Assembly (NCBI GenBank): GCA_017656235.1
Contig: JACDOF010000003.1
Span: 62,001 to 126,000 of the forward strand
Source of the DNA: Brevibacillus sp.
GTDB lineage: Bacteria; Bacillota; Bacilli; Brevibacillales; Brevibacillaceae
Direction of reading: 5' to 3'
DNA: 64,000 nucleotides
Each line of letters begins with the position of its first letter. Within the stretch, counting starts at the first letter, position 1. The position numbers and the translations under genes were made by a program. The notes below the pieces were generated by a model. It was given only the letters and a program-made list of their open reading frames with translations. It had not been told where the DNA came from and did no database searches. Below are positions 17,720 to 25,165 of the stretch, piece after piece.

Positions 17720-18255
17720 GACCTATTTTTAACGGTCAAGAACTGCGGGAAATCCGCAAGCAAAAACAGCTTACCTTAAAACAGGTTGCGGAGGCCACGG
17801 GATTGAGTGCCAGCCTCTTGTCGCAGATCGAACGCGGTCTGGTTGATCCGACAGTGGGCACATTCTGGAAAATCTGCGAAGCGCTTGATGTGCCGATCAA
17901 CCGTTTCTTCCTGCCCAGCGAACGGCAGGATCCGGTCATTCGCAAGGACATGCGCAAGACGATTCACCTGCGTGACACGCATGTCCGCTACCATGTGCTT
18001 ACTCCGATCGACCAGGGAAAAATCGAATTTCTGCTGGTAGAGATTGAGCCGGGCGAGTCCGTGTCTCGTGAACTGGTCACCCACTCGGGGGAGGAGTGCG
18101 GGTTTGTGCTGAAAGGTGAACTGAAAGTTATCCTCGACGATAATGAGTATCACCTGTTTGAAGGAGATAGTATTGGTTTTCCCAGCACTTTGCCGCACCG
18201 TTTTCTCAATCCCGGCAAGGACGTGTCGCTCTCGATCTGGGCTCGGGCCACGTGA
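17716..18255 (+). CDS. XRE-cupin transcriptional regulator
   Basis: About 179 residues: an N-terminal XRE helix-turn-helix (ELREIRKQKQLTLKQVAEA, SASLLSQIERG) and a C-terminal small cupin sensor domain (HSGEECGFVLKGELKV to GFPSTLPHRF). Cupin regulators of this type bind a small ligand such as an amino acid or peptide. As the last gene of the dipeptide operon it probably regulates it. Start is unclear: TTG 17716 touches the GGAGG ribosome site, whereas the in-frame ATT 17725 is nine bases beyond it, so initiation at ATT is plausible. Confidence 0.85.
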   Translation: MRPIFNGQELREIRKQKQLTLKQVAEATGLSASLLSQIERGLVDPTVGTFWKICEALDVPINRFFLPSERQDPVIRKDMRKTIHLRDTHVRYHVLTPIDQGKIEFLLVEIEPGESVSRELVTHSGEECGFVLKGELKVILDDNEYHLFEGDSIGFPSTLPHRFLNPGKDVSLSIWARAT

Positions 18256-18381
18256 ACCCGCATAACCGATGCATGACCGCGTTGTGCCGCCCCGTCTTTT
18301 TCCCGTGTTCCCCCATATACATAAAAAAGGAGTCTGCCGGTCTTGCCGCCGGACCAGTACGCAAACAAGGGGGAACTGCGG

Positions 18382-18570
18382 ATGCGGGACGAACAGAAAG
18401 AGTTGGAGCGTGCGATTGACGAGATCACGGAGATTGCCAAAGGATTCGGACTTGACTTTTTTCCGATGCGCTACGAAATCTGCCCGGCTGACGTCATCTA
18501 TACTTTTGGGGCCTACGGAATGCCCACGCGTTTTTCTCACTGGAGATTTGGTAAAGCATATACCCGATAA
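18382..18570 (+). CDS. spoVR: spoVR, 5' part (interrupted gene)
   Basis: ATG 18382 lies eight bases after GGGGG. Residues 1-58 match the SpoVR N-terminus: [39 protein letters not shown] and RFSHWRFGK. The match stops exactly at Lys58 (AAA 18553-18555); four foreign codons and a stop follow. The remainder of spoVR is at 21755-23011. SpoVR is a mother-cell sporulation protein involved in cortex formation in Bacillus subtilis. As arranged here the gene is split, and joining both parts at AAA gives 476 residues against about 468 in B. subtilis. Confidence 0.92.
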   Translation: MRDEQKELERAIDEITEIAKGFGLDFFPMRYEICPADVIYTFGAYGMPTRFSHWRFGKAYTR

Positions 18571-18576
18571 TATGAA
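18540..18576 (+). other. Left attachment site (attL) of the spoVR element
   Basis: Junction of spoVR codons TTT-GGT-AAA with element sequence starting GCATATACCC. The predicted crossover dinucleotide is AA at 18553-18554. The element side ends in ATATGAA (18570-18576), which is the right arm of the reconstructed attP palindrome. Confidence 0.7.
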
Positions 18577-18578
18577 AA

Positions 18579-20006
18579 CTAATCGACAGCATTCCAAACG
18601 ATTGCGGGATCAGACTTCTTGTTGAGCACCACTTTTTTTATGATTCGACGAAGCATTACCTTCTGTTCTTCCAGCGTCATGTAATCCCATGCTTCTCCTA
18701 CCTGTCGGACGAGGAACTGCATTTCCGTATCGTATCGGTATTGCGGTTCCTCTTCGATGATTTCATCCAGCTGCCTCTCGATTGCTTCCCGTTCTTCCTC
18801 CAGATTCGTTATGCGCCCACTTACAGCCGAAGCCTTGACTGCGCCGCATTGGATGGCGTCGTACAGGTTTTTAAGCCCATCTGCAATCACTCGTAACTTC
18901 TCCTGTAACGAATGAACGGCGGCCTGGTTTAATGACTGTTCTTCTGCTCGCTCCAAATAGGAGGTAATGCGCTCTGGATTCAGCGCCGTTTCTTTGATTT
19001 GTTCGATCACAAATTCCTCAACTTTCCTTCTACGCTGGTATCCAAGCCGGCAGGGCAATTCGGTTGAACGCTCTTTTGGTCGTACATGCTGATTTTTACA
19101 AGCGTAAAACTCGTATAAATACTCTTTGCCCGCGCGTTTCCGTTTCCTCCTCACGTGTACAATGGGAGAGCCGCATACACCACACTCTAACAAGCCTGTC
19201 AGTAAATATTCCCCGATCGGGGTACGACCTTCGTTCCGTCGTGCCCATTCCTTTTGGACCGCATACCACGTGTCACTGTCGATTATCGCTTCGTGTCTGC
19301 CGTCGACAATGGTTCCATTGTTGACAAGCTTCCCCAAATATACTGGCCGTCTGAGAATGTCACGCACGATGGCGTGGTCGAACAGCCTGGCTTTTGTATG
19401 GGCCGCAGCCCACTCGGCAATGGCTGACCGAGACTGCCCATGCAGATACCGGCGATAGATTTCCCGCACGATGTAAGCCTCTTCTGGAACGATCTCCAAC
19501 TGCTGTGCTTCTTTGTTCCACGTGTAGCCAAAAGGAACTTGACCGCCGTGCCACAATCCCTGGCTGAGACGTTGTCGGCGTCCGGCAGTAGTTCGCTCAA
19601 CGATCATGTCTCGCTCCAACTGGGCAAATACTGCCAGTATCCCCAGGATCGCTTTGCCAAGAGGAGTGGAGGTATCGAAGGGTTCAGTGGCCGACTTAAA
19701 AGCGACGTTGTTCTTTTCAAAAACCTCCTCCAACAAATGAAGCACGTCTAATTGTTTCCGGCCCAATCGGTCGAGCTTATACACGATAACGGTATCAATC
19801 TTGTTGTCTTCGATATGGCGAACCATGCGGCTCAGTGCTGGCCGGTTGAGGTTGGTACCTGTGTAACCGTCATCGATGTAAAGAGCATAGTCATCCCATC
19901 CTTGAGACTTGCAATAGGCGATAAGACGTTCTTTTTGGTCGTCGATGGAATAACCTTTCTGGGCCTGCTCTTCTGTACTGACTCGGATATATAGAGCGAC
20001 GCGCAT
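18579..20006 (-). CDS. Large serine recombinase (site-specific integrase/excisionase)
   Basis: 475 residues from ATG 20006, which has GAGGTGG upstream; a GTG nine bases earlier is less likely. Resolvase-type catalytic domain at residues 1-150 with the nucleophile Ser10 in YIRVSTEEQ, then conserved YKLDRLGR and AQLERDMIVERT. A recombinase domain (about 165-270, PFGYTW) and a zinc-ribbon with CGVCG and later Cys residues follow, and a coiled-coil stretch near 350-410. All domains of an active enzyme are present. Its 3' end is only 23 bp from the left junction. By analogy with SpoIVCA it should excise the element from spoVR. Confidence 0.92.
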   Translation of the reverse strand: MRVALYIRVSTEEQAQKGYSIDDQKERLIAYCKSQGWDDYALYIDDGYTGTNLNRPALSRMVRHIEDNKIDTVIVYKLDRLGRKQLDVLHLLEEVFEKNNVAFKSATEPFDTSTPLGKAILGILAVFAQLERDMIVERTTAGRRQRLSQGLWHGGQVPFGYTWNKEAQQLEIVPEEAYIVREIYRRYLHGQSRSAIAEWAAAHTKARLFDHAIVRDILRRPVYLGKLVNNGTIVDGRHEAIIDSDTWYAVQKEWARRNEGRTPIGEYLLTGLLECGVCGSPIVHVRRKRKRAGKEYLYEFYACKNQHVRPKERSTELPCRLGYQRRRKVEEFVIEQIKETALNPERITSYLERAEEQSLNQAAVHSLQEKLRVIADGLKNLYDAIQCGAVKASAVSGRITNLEEEREAIERQLDEIIEEEPQYRYDTEMQFLVRQVGEAWDYMTLEEQKVMLRRIIKKVVLNKKSDPAIVWNAVD

Positions 20007-20083
20007 GGGTACCACCTCAATCCACTCTCTTTTCTTCGGCAGCCGTCGGGCCCACAGTACAGGGGTTGCCTTGAATCGTTCCG

Positions 20084-20113
20084 ATAAAATGTTCTATGAT
20101 GTCTGGCTTTCAA
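20084..20113 (-). promoter_or_regulatory. Possible promoter of the recombinase gene
   Basis: On the minus strand TTGAAA (20108-20113), 18-bp spacer, TTTTAT (20084-20089). This would be a vegetative-type promoter; no clear sigma-E or sigma-K site was found upstream of the recombinase. Confidence 0.3.
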
Positions 20114-20273
20114 AAAGCACTTCTTTCTTGTACATGAAGCATCAGATCGCTCCACGACGATCCGCAGGGGCAGCGGCAAAACGATGTCCCGATTGAATAC
20201 AAAACGAGTTCTGAAGGAGAGCGGCCATTTTCCGCACGAACGACTTTGCCAACCGACTAAAAGGAGTTGAGAA

Positions 20274-20474
20274 ATGACCAGGGCCGTCCCGCTTGCATTC
20301 AGTCATACGCTGTATCAGGGAGGGATGACGATGGTAAAGCGCAACTTTCCACCGGACGTTGAGAAGTTCATCCATGAGTTGTGTGCCAAAGCAATCCGGC
20401 GGGCGATCAAAAACGGCACATACAAGCCGCTTAAACAGCGATCATCCGAACCAAAAGCGGTGGCTCTCAAATAA
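20274..20474 (+). CDS. Small basic protein in the spoVR element
   Basis: 66 residues from ATG 20274 (AAGGAG six bases upstream) or 47 residues from ATG 20331, which has its own GGGAGGG. The shared core is Lys/Arg-rich (VEKFIHELCAKAIRRAIKNG) and likely helical. It is not recognised. Recombination directionality factors of large serine integrases, such as SprB of SPbeta, are small basic proteins encoded on the element, so this is the best candidate for that role, but only by size, charge and place. Confidence 0.55.
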   Translation: MTRAVPLAFSHTLYQGGMTMVKRNFPPDVEKFIHELCAKAIRRAIKNGTYKPLKQRSSEPKAVALK

Positions 20475-20633
20475 CATTCCACATCATATCATGAGCCGCG
20501 GATGCATGGACGTGTGGCAGGCTGCTTCCACTGGTGCCGCCCGGCAGAACCGTGCTAAAATGAAGGTGGGGAAGTCGCCGGGGTGGATTTCCCGGGAAAC
20601 TGATCGATTCTGACAAAAAGGAAAGGATTCACG

Positions 20634-20840
20634 ATGGGCAAGAGAAGGATTTTATTTGGTATATTCTGTTCTTTATGGATGATTATTGCTGGAGCTGTCA
20701 GTCTTTCCTTATCATTTGAGTCGGGCGCTCAAACAGCAGGAATTCCTTACTTTTTACCAAGTGTTCTGTTAATCGGGGGCATCTGTAACAGTAGTTACTT
20801 TGTTTTCAAATACCGACAATTACTGCGAAACCAGGATTAG
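20634..20840 (+). CDS. Small two-span membrane protein in the spoVR element
   Basis: 68 residues with AAAGGAAAGG ten bases before ATG. Two hydrophobic segments (ILFGIFCSLWMIIAGAVSLS and IPYFLPSVLLIGGICN), a positively charged start and a basic end. No family recognised. It is followed directly by a terminator, so it forms a short transcription unit. Confidence 0.6.
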   Translation: MGKRRILFGIFCSLWMIIAGAVSLSLSFESGAQTAGIPYFLPSVLLIGGICNSSYFVFKYRQLLRNQD

Positions 20841-20860
20841 CCTGATACCGAGATACGGGA

Positions 20861-20910
20861 GGGCGTCAGAACCATCATCTACCAATAGGTTGTGTTCTGG
20901 CGTCCTTTTT
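20861..20910 (+). terminator. Terminator after the small membrane protein gene
   Basis: GGGCGTCAGAAC (20861-20872) pairs with GTTCTGGCGTCC (20894-20905) through G-U pairs, followed by TTTTT. Confidence 0.75.
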
Positions 20911-20935
20911 CATTTGCCGGAGAGGAGGACAAGCC

Positions 20936-21031
20936 GTGGTGAAGGTCTTATATATTGTGGAGATAAGCGGACTGATCGCACGAGCGAGTGAAAAACGGGC
21001 CCCGATAATGCGCAGCGTATGTCCCTGTTAA
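20936..21031 (+). CDS. Possible 31-codon ORF in the spoVR element
   Basis: GTG GTG start seven bases after GAGGAGG, ending at TAA 21029-21031. The product would begin VVKVLYIVEISGLIA and end in VCPC. Only the ribosome site argues for it. The rest of 20911-21228 shows no gene. Confidence 0.3.
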   Translation: MVKVLYIVEISGLIARASEKRAPIMRSVCPC

Positions 21032-21066
21032 ATCGTCTATTTCGCGAAAGGTAGGCACACGAATAA

Positions 21067-21093
21067 ACACGGTATCAGTTCAAGCATACCGTA
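21067..21093 (+). promoter_or_regulatory. Sigma-K-like promoter candidate before kinase-like gene
   Basis: CATACCGTA at 21085-21093 fits the sigma-K -10 pattern CATANNNTA; AC at 21067-21068 lies 16 bp upstream. Weak, because short patterns occur by chance. Confidence 0.25.
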
Positions 21094-21228
21094 TCATTAC
21101 CACCAACGTTTACCACCATCGATGAACAGAAGCAGGAACAAGGAAAGCGGAGAAGAAGCAGCGTGAGCGCTGCTCCTGTTTGAAATGTCAAACCAACATG
21201 AATTCCACCGTATATGGGGGCACCATAA

Positions 21229-21666
21229 TTGAAAATCAAAGCGATTTTAAAAAATATCCGTAGAAAAAAAGCCATCGGGCAGGGTGTATATCGGCGTGTA
21301 TATGATCTGGGCAACGGGTATGTTTTAAAGGTAGCCAAATCAAAATCCGGGAGAAGGTGCAACAAAAAAGAGGTGGAAATGTATACATCCTCTCCATATC
21401 CGATAAAAAAATATCTGGGCAGAATCATTGGTTATAAGAAAGATTATCGTTTGTTAATCATGAAAAAATACGATCGTAAATTGCCCAAATCGAAAACATA
21501 TAAGCGAAAATGCTACAAAATCAGAACGAAATTTAGAAAAAATGGAATCATTCCGTATGATATGATAACTCGCCATGGGAACCCCAATCGCCGAAACCTG
21601 CGTTTAAAGCGTAATGGCAGGATCGTTGTGATTGATTATGGTAATTTTAAGTATCGACGCAAATAA
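21229..21666 (+). CDS. Short protein-kinase-like protein in the spoVR element
   Basis: 145 residues, TTG start eight bases after GGGGG. Kinase-fold features in order: Gly-rich loop GQGVYRRVY (17-25), Lys34 in YVLKVAK, acidic helix around E48/E50, hinge-like LLIMKKYDR, a catalytic-loop-like HGNPNRRN (116-123) and a DFG-like IDYG (135-138). The C-terminal lobe is very short and the catalytic Asp before the loop is absent, so it may be a pseudokinase or a minimal kinase. The gene is AT-rich compared with the flanking host genes and the product very basic. Role unknown. Confidence 0.65.
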   Translation: MKIKAILKNIRRKKAIGQGVYRRVYDLGNGYVLKVAKSKSGRRCNKKEVEMYTSSPYPIKKYLGRIIGYKKDYRLLIMKKYDRKLPKSKTYKRKCYKIRTKFRKNGIIPYDMITRHGNPNRRNLRLKRNGRIVVIDYGNFKYRRK

Positions 21667-21729
21667 GAAGGACAATTTGGATCCTGCATGGCACAGGCAG
21701 ACGCTCTTTTCCAGCCAAAGGTAAAAATC

Positions 21730-21766
21730 TTCATATGACTGGTTACTTGCCAAATCCTTCTACAGA
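21730..21766 (+). other. Right attachment site (attR) of the spoVR element
   Basis: Element sequence ending TTACTTGCC joins spoVR codons AAA-TCC-TTC-TAC-AGA. AA at 21752-21753 is the predicted crossover. TTCATAT at 21730-21736 is the left arm of the reconstructed attP. Confidence 0.7.
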
Positions 21767-23011
21767 ATGAAAATGCAGTACGACCTCAACCTGAGCAAGA
21801 TTTACGAGTTGGTGATCAACTCCAATCCCTGCTACGCTTTTCTTCTGGACGGCAACAGCCTGATCCAGAACAAGCTGATCGTCTCTCACGTCCTGGCTCA
21901 TTGCGATTTCTTTAAGAACAACGCCCGCTTTGCCAACACCAACCGCGACATGGTGGAAAGCATGGCGGCCAGCTCGGAGCGGATTCGCCAGTATGAGATT
22001 GCCTATGGCAAAGAGGAAGTGGAGCGGTTTTTGGATGCCTGCCTCGCCCTACAGGAACATGTCGATCCCAGTCTGCTCAGGCCGGCGTTAAGCTGGAAGA
22101 AGGAGTGGGAGGAGAAAGCGGTGCCGGTTAAGCCGGTGCCCCAACCAAAAACTCCATACGATGATTTGTGGAAGCTGGACGGGAAGGAGCGGCAGGCGCA
22201 GCCGCAGCAAATGGTCAAAGCTGCGCGCCACTTCCCGCCCGAACCGGAAAAAGATCTGTTGTTGTTTATTCAGGAGTACAGCGGCGTGCTGGAAGAGTGG
22301 CAGCGGGATATCCTGACGATTATTCGCGATGAAATGCTTTATTTCTGGCCGCAGTTGGAAACCAAGATCATGAACGAAGGCTGGGCCACATATTGGCACT
22401 GCCGTATCATGCGTGAGCTGGATCTCGATGAAGCGGAGACGATCGAGTATGCCCGACTGCACGCTTCCGTGATCCAGCCTTCTCCTACCTCAATCAATCC
22501 CTATCACCTCGGATTGAAAATCTTTGAGGAAATTGAACGCCGCTACGACAACCCCAGCGAAGAAGAGCAGCAGAGGTTTGGACGCAAGCCGGGCAGGGGG
22601 CGGGCCAAGATCTTTGAGGTGCGCGAGCTGGAGTCGGACAGCAGCTTCATACGCAATTACCTGACCAAAGAATTGGTCGCTGACCTCGATCTGTACCTCT
22701 TTGCCAAGCAGGGAAGCGACTGGGTGGTGACGGACAAATCATGGGAGCAGGTGCGCGATACGCTGGTCGCTTCGCGGGTTAACGGCGGCTTCCCCTACAT
22801 GACGGTACAGGACGGGGATTATCTGCGCTCTGGAGAGCTGTACCTGAAACACCACTACGAAGCCTTGGAGCTGGACGTCAAGTACGTGGAGAAGACGATC
22901 CCGTACGTACACCAGCTCTGGGGGAAGACCGTTCATCTGGAAACGGTGATCGAGGATCGACCGGTACTGTTTACCTACGACGGCAAAAAAGTGCAGCGGA
23001 GGTTCTTGTAG
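21755..23011 (+). CDS. spoVR: spoVR, 3' part (interrupted gene)
   Basis: 418 codons continuing SpoVR from residue 59: [68 protein letters not shown] and the C-terminal [13 protein letters not shown]-type end are all intact. The family region starts upstream of the first ATG (21767), at TCC 21755, so this part has no start of its own and depends on the 5' part at 18382. The absence of frameshifts or stops over 1.25 kb indicates that the gene is still under selection, which favours excision over inactivation. Confidence 0.92.
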   Translation, partial: SFYRMKMQYDLNLSKIYELVINSNPCYAFLLDGNSLIQNKLIVSHVLAHCDFFKNNARFANTNRDMVESMAASSERIRQYEIAYGKEEVERFLDACLALQEHVDPSLLRPALSWKKEWEEKAVPVKPVPQPKTPYDDLWKLDGKERQAQPQQMVKAARHFPPEPEKDLLLFIQEYSGVLEEWQRDILTIIRDEMLYFWPQLETKIMNEGWATYWHCRIMRELDLDEAETIEYARLHASVIQPSPTSINPYHLGLKIFEEIERRYDNPSEEEQQRFGRKPGRGRAKIFEVRELESDSSFIRNYLTKELVADLDLYLFAKQGSDWVVTDKSWEQVRDTLVASRVNGGFPYMTVQDGDYLRSGELYLKHHYEALELDVKYVEKTIPYVHQLWGKTVHLETVIEDRPVLFTYDGKKVQRRFL

Positions 23012-23040
23012 CGAATCCGGAGGTCCGGTTTCTTGGCCGC

Positions 23041-23943
23041 ATGCGGCAGCCCCGCTTCGCGATCGTCCACTCCGCTGCGGAATTGACGGAAGCGGTCGCT
23101 AAAATGGGCCTTCCTTGTGTCGTAAAACCGTGTGATGACAGCGGCTCATACGATGTCAAATTGTTCCATACAGTGCAAGAAGCGGCTGAACAGATGGTCA
23201 AAATTCAGAAAGAGAAATGGAATGCCCGGGGACAAGCGCGGGAAGAGGCCGTCCTGATTGAAGAATACCTGGACGGTCCAGAGTTCAGCGTGGAGATGTT
23301 TACGTACGAGGGAGAGACGACCTGTATCGGGATTACGCAAAAAAGCGTGAGCGGCGCCCCTTTTTTCGTCGAACACCAGCACATCTTTCCGGCACTCATG
23401 TCTCGTGAGCTTGCCGAACAAGTCAAGGCTGAAGTGCAGCGTGCATTGCAGGCAGTCGGCATCCGCTGCGGAGCGACTCACACCGAAGTAAAGGTGAGTG
23501 CGCAAGGCTGCGCGATCATCGAAATCAATGCCCGGCTGGCTGGCGGAATGATTCCCGAGCTGATCCGTCAGGCTGCGGGAATCGACCTGTTGGAACAGCA
23601 GATCAAGGCCTTCACCGGACAGAGAGAAAAGCTGGAGGTCGTTTGTAGGGGATTTGCCGGGATTCGCTTCTTCATGTCGGACCGGGAGGGCACGTTCTGC
23701 CATGCCGAAGGCGTAGAACAAGCACGCCTTTTGCCGGGGGTTTGCGAGGTAACGATGACCGCCAGGCCCGGTGATCCCATCCAGCCTCCGCAAAACGCTT
23801 ACCATCGTCTGGGGTACGTGATCGTCCGCGGCCGCACCTTTTCCGAAACGGAGAAGCGGCTCCAGGCGGCAGCCGAGCGGATCACGCTGGTGCTCAAGGA
23901 AGAGAAGCAGCCCATTCGGCTGCTCCAGCCAGCCCCGATGTAA
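23041..23943 (+). CDS. ATP-grasp enzyme lacking its N-terminal domain
   Basis: 300 residues starting within the ATP-grasp fold (QPRFAIVHSAAELTEAV, GLPCVVKPCDDSGS, IEEYLDGPEFSVEMF, EINARLAGGMIPEL). Relatives have about 100 more residues of pre-ATP-grasp domain. The frame stays open upstream into spoVR but has no start codon, and ATG 23041 has no ribosome site at a proper distance (GGAGG ends 17 bases before it). It is probably a remnant that lost its first third at the spoVR junction, or is translated by coupling. Such enzymes ligate amino acids or similar acids. Confidence 0.75.
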   Translation: MRQPRFAIVHSAAELTEAVAKMGLPCVVKPCDDSGSYDVKLFHTVQEAAEQMVKIQKEKWNARGQAREEAVLIEEYLDGPEFSVEMFTYEGETTCIGITQKSVSGAPFFVEHQHIFPALMSRELAEQVKAEVQRALQAVGIRCGATHTEVKVSAQGCAIIEINARLAGGMIPELIRQAAGIDLLEQQIKAFTGQREKLEVVCRGFAGIRFFMSDREGTFCHAEGVEQARLLPGVCEVTMTARPGDPIQPPQNAYHRLGYVIVRGRTFSETEKRLQAAAERITLVLKEEKQPIRLLQPAPM

Positions 23944-23969
23944 AGGAAGAGAGAAGGCAGTGACGGACA

Positions 23970-23999
23970 TACAGCCGGATCATTCGGCTGTATTTTTTT
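23970..23999 (+). terminator. Terminator after the ATP-grasp gene
   Basis: TACAGCCG (23970-23977) and CGGCTGTA (23985-23992), perfect 8-bp stem, then TTTTTTT. Confidence 0.85.
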
Positions 24000-24103
24000 G
24001 AGAAAAAAGCCGAGCGGGTACATGGCGAATTCCTTATGATGCCAAGTAACAGGACCGAACAGACGGCCGGTCCTGCCATGACATGAAGAGACGGAGGAAT
24101 TCC

Positions 24104-25066
24104 ATGAAGACAAACGAACCGATCGTTCATGCCCAAACACCTGTTCGGCTTGGCGAAGTCTACACACGGCGCAGGCGGCTGACATGGGCGTTGGGTGCCG
24201 TCCTGCTCGGTGTGGTCATCGCCGGTTTTTGGAACTACCATTTGGTCGACGGGTTTGGCCGAGAGGTGGTTGCCGGCAGCCTGATTGGAGATACGCAATC
24301 GCTTGCCGGGACGGCGGGAGAACACGGCTGGGGATTTGGCTTCCTGTTTGCGATTGCGGCAGGTTTGGCAGCTACGTTTACGGCCTGCAATTGTGTCGTC
24401 TTTTCCATGCTGCCGAGCCTGTCCTGTGCTGCGGATGGTACCTCCCGACGCCGACACGTGTTAAAGGCGCTGGCGATTTTTACGACAGGGGTGGTGGCAG
24501 TCAACCTGATCTACGGGATGTTTGTCGGTTCCATGGGAGCAGAGGCCATTCAGACCTACAACGAACGCTCCGTACGTCTGCTCCAGGCCCAGGTGACGTT
24601 TACCATACTGGGGGTAATTCTGTTGATCTGGGGGACGATCTCCTTTGGCTTTGCCGCTTCCCTTGTAGCCCGACTGCCTTTGAAAGTGCGCGCCTGGTTT
24701 GCCGCTTCGCTGACAAAGGCCGGGATTTTGGGGGTATTGGTGGGCTTTTTTTCGGTAGGCCGACCGTTTCCGGTGTTTCGCGACTTTCTCACCTACGCTG
24801 CCAGCATCCGCAGTCCTCTTTACGGTGGTTTGGTGATGGCCGTACAGGGATTGGGACAAATCGCGGTGATGGTCGGGCTGTTTCTTCTGCTCTTCTGGCT
24901 GTTCGGAAAACGGCTGTCGCGCTGGATTGAACAGAACCCCCATCAAATGGAGCTGATCAGCGCCTTCGCCCTGATGGCAGGCGGAGCGTACTTTGTCTAC
25001 TACTGGGGGCTGTCCTTTGCCTTTGACATCGGGCGCTGGGGGTTCAAGCTGCAGTGGTACGGGTGA
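24104..25066 (+). CDS. Polytopic membrane protein resembling CcdA/DsbD transmembrane domain
   Basis: 320 residues; ATG 24104 follows GGAGGA. About seven hydrophobic segments. The segment LAATFTACNCVVFSMLPSL resembles the first CcdA/DsbD span, where a Cys-Pro motif sits at the membrane face, but here a C-N-C pair occurs. An FFSVGRPFPVFRDF stretch lies between later spans. No thioredoxin domain is attached. It may pass electrons or a metal across the membrane. It precedes the B12 riboswitch but has its own unit. Confidence 0.6.
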   Translation: MKTNEPIVHAQTPVRLGEVYTRRRRLTWALGAVLLGVVIAGFWNYHLVDGFGREVVAGSLIGDTQSLAGTAGEHGWGFGFLFAIAAGLAATFTACNCVVFSMLPSLSCAADGTSRRRHVLKALAIFTTGVVAVNLIYGMFVGSMGAEAIQTYNERSVRLLQAQVTFTILGVILLIWGTISFGFAASLVARLPLKVRAWFAASLTKAGILGVLVGFFSVGRPFPVFRDFLTYAASIRSPLYGGLVMAVQGLGQIAVMVGLFLLLFWLFGKRLSRWIEQNPHQMELISAFALMAGGAYFVYYWGLSFAFDIGRWGFKLQWYG

Positions 25067-25096
25067 TCCGGACCGAAGGTTGACGACAGCTTTTCC

Positions 25097-25124
25097 TTGC
25101 ATCCTCGGCCACTTCTGTTATTAT
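25097..25124 (+). promoter_or_regulatory. Promoter of the cobalamin operon
   Basis: TTGCAT (25097-25102), 16-bp spacer, TATTAT (25119-25124), placing the start shortly before the riboswitch P1 stem. Confidence 0.5.
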
Positions 25125-25165
25125 TAGAAGCAAGAACTTCCACTCGATTTCCACAATTGCATAAA

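Larger units (their letters stand above)
18556..21754 (+). mobile_element. 3.2-kb skin-like intervening element in spoVR
   Basis: Element of 3,199 bp between the two spoVR halves. It holds a large serine recombinase gene reading towards the left junction, a small basic ORF, a small membrane protein, a 31-codon ORF and a kinase-like gene. Both junctions contain AAA in the spoVR frame, and precise excision restores the full reading frame. There are no phage structural genes, so it is a minimal element. Developmentally excised elements of this kind are known in sigK (skin), spsM (SPbeta) and spoVFB (vfbin). Excision during sporulation is inference; a permanently disrupting insertion is the alternative. 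Confidence 0.88.

Noticed and set aside
18256-18381. Sigma-E promoter for spoVR
   Set aside because: Expected from biology, but no pair of -35 and -10 boxes at proper spacing was convincing (only a CATATACAT-like piece).
18579-20006. Integrative conjugative element or prophage
   Set aside because: Only a recombinase and small ORFs are present within 3.2 kb; no conjugation, replication or capsid genes.
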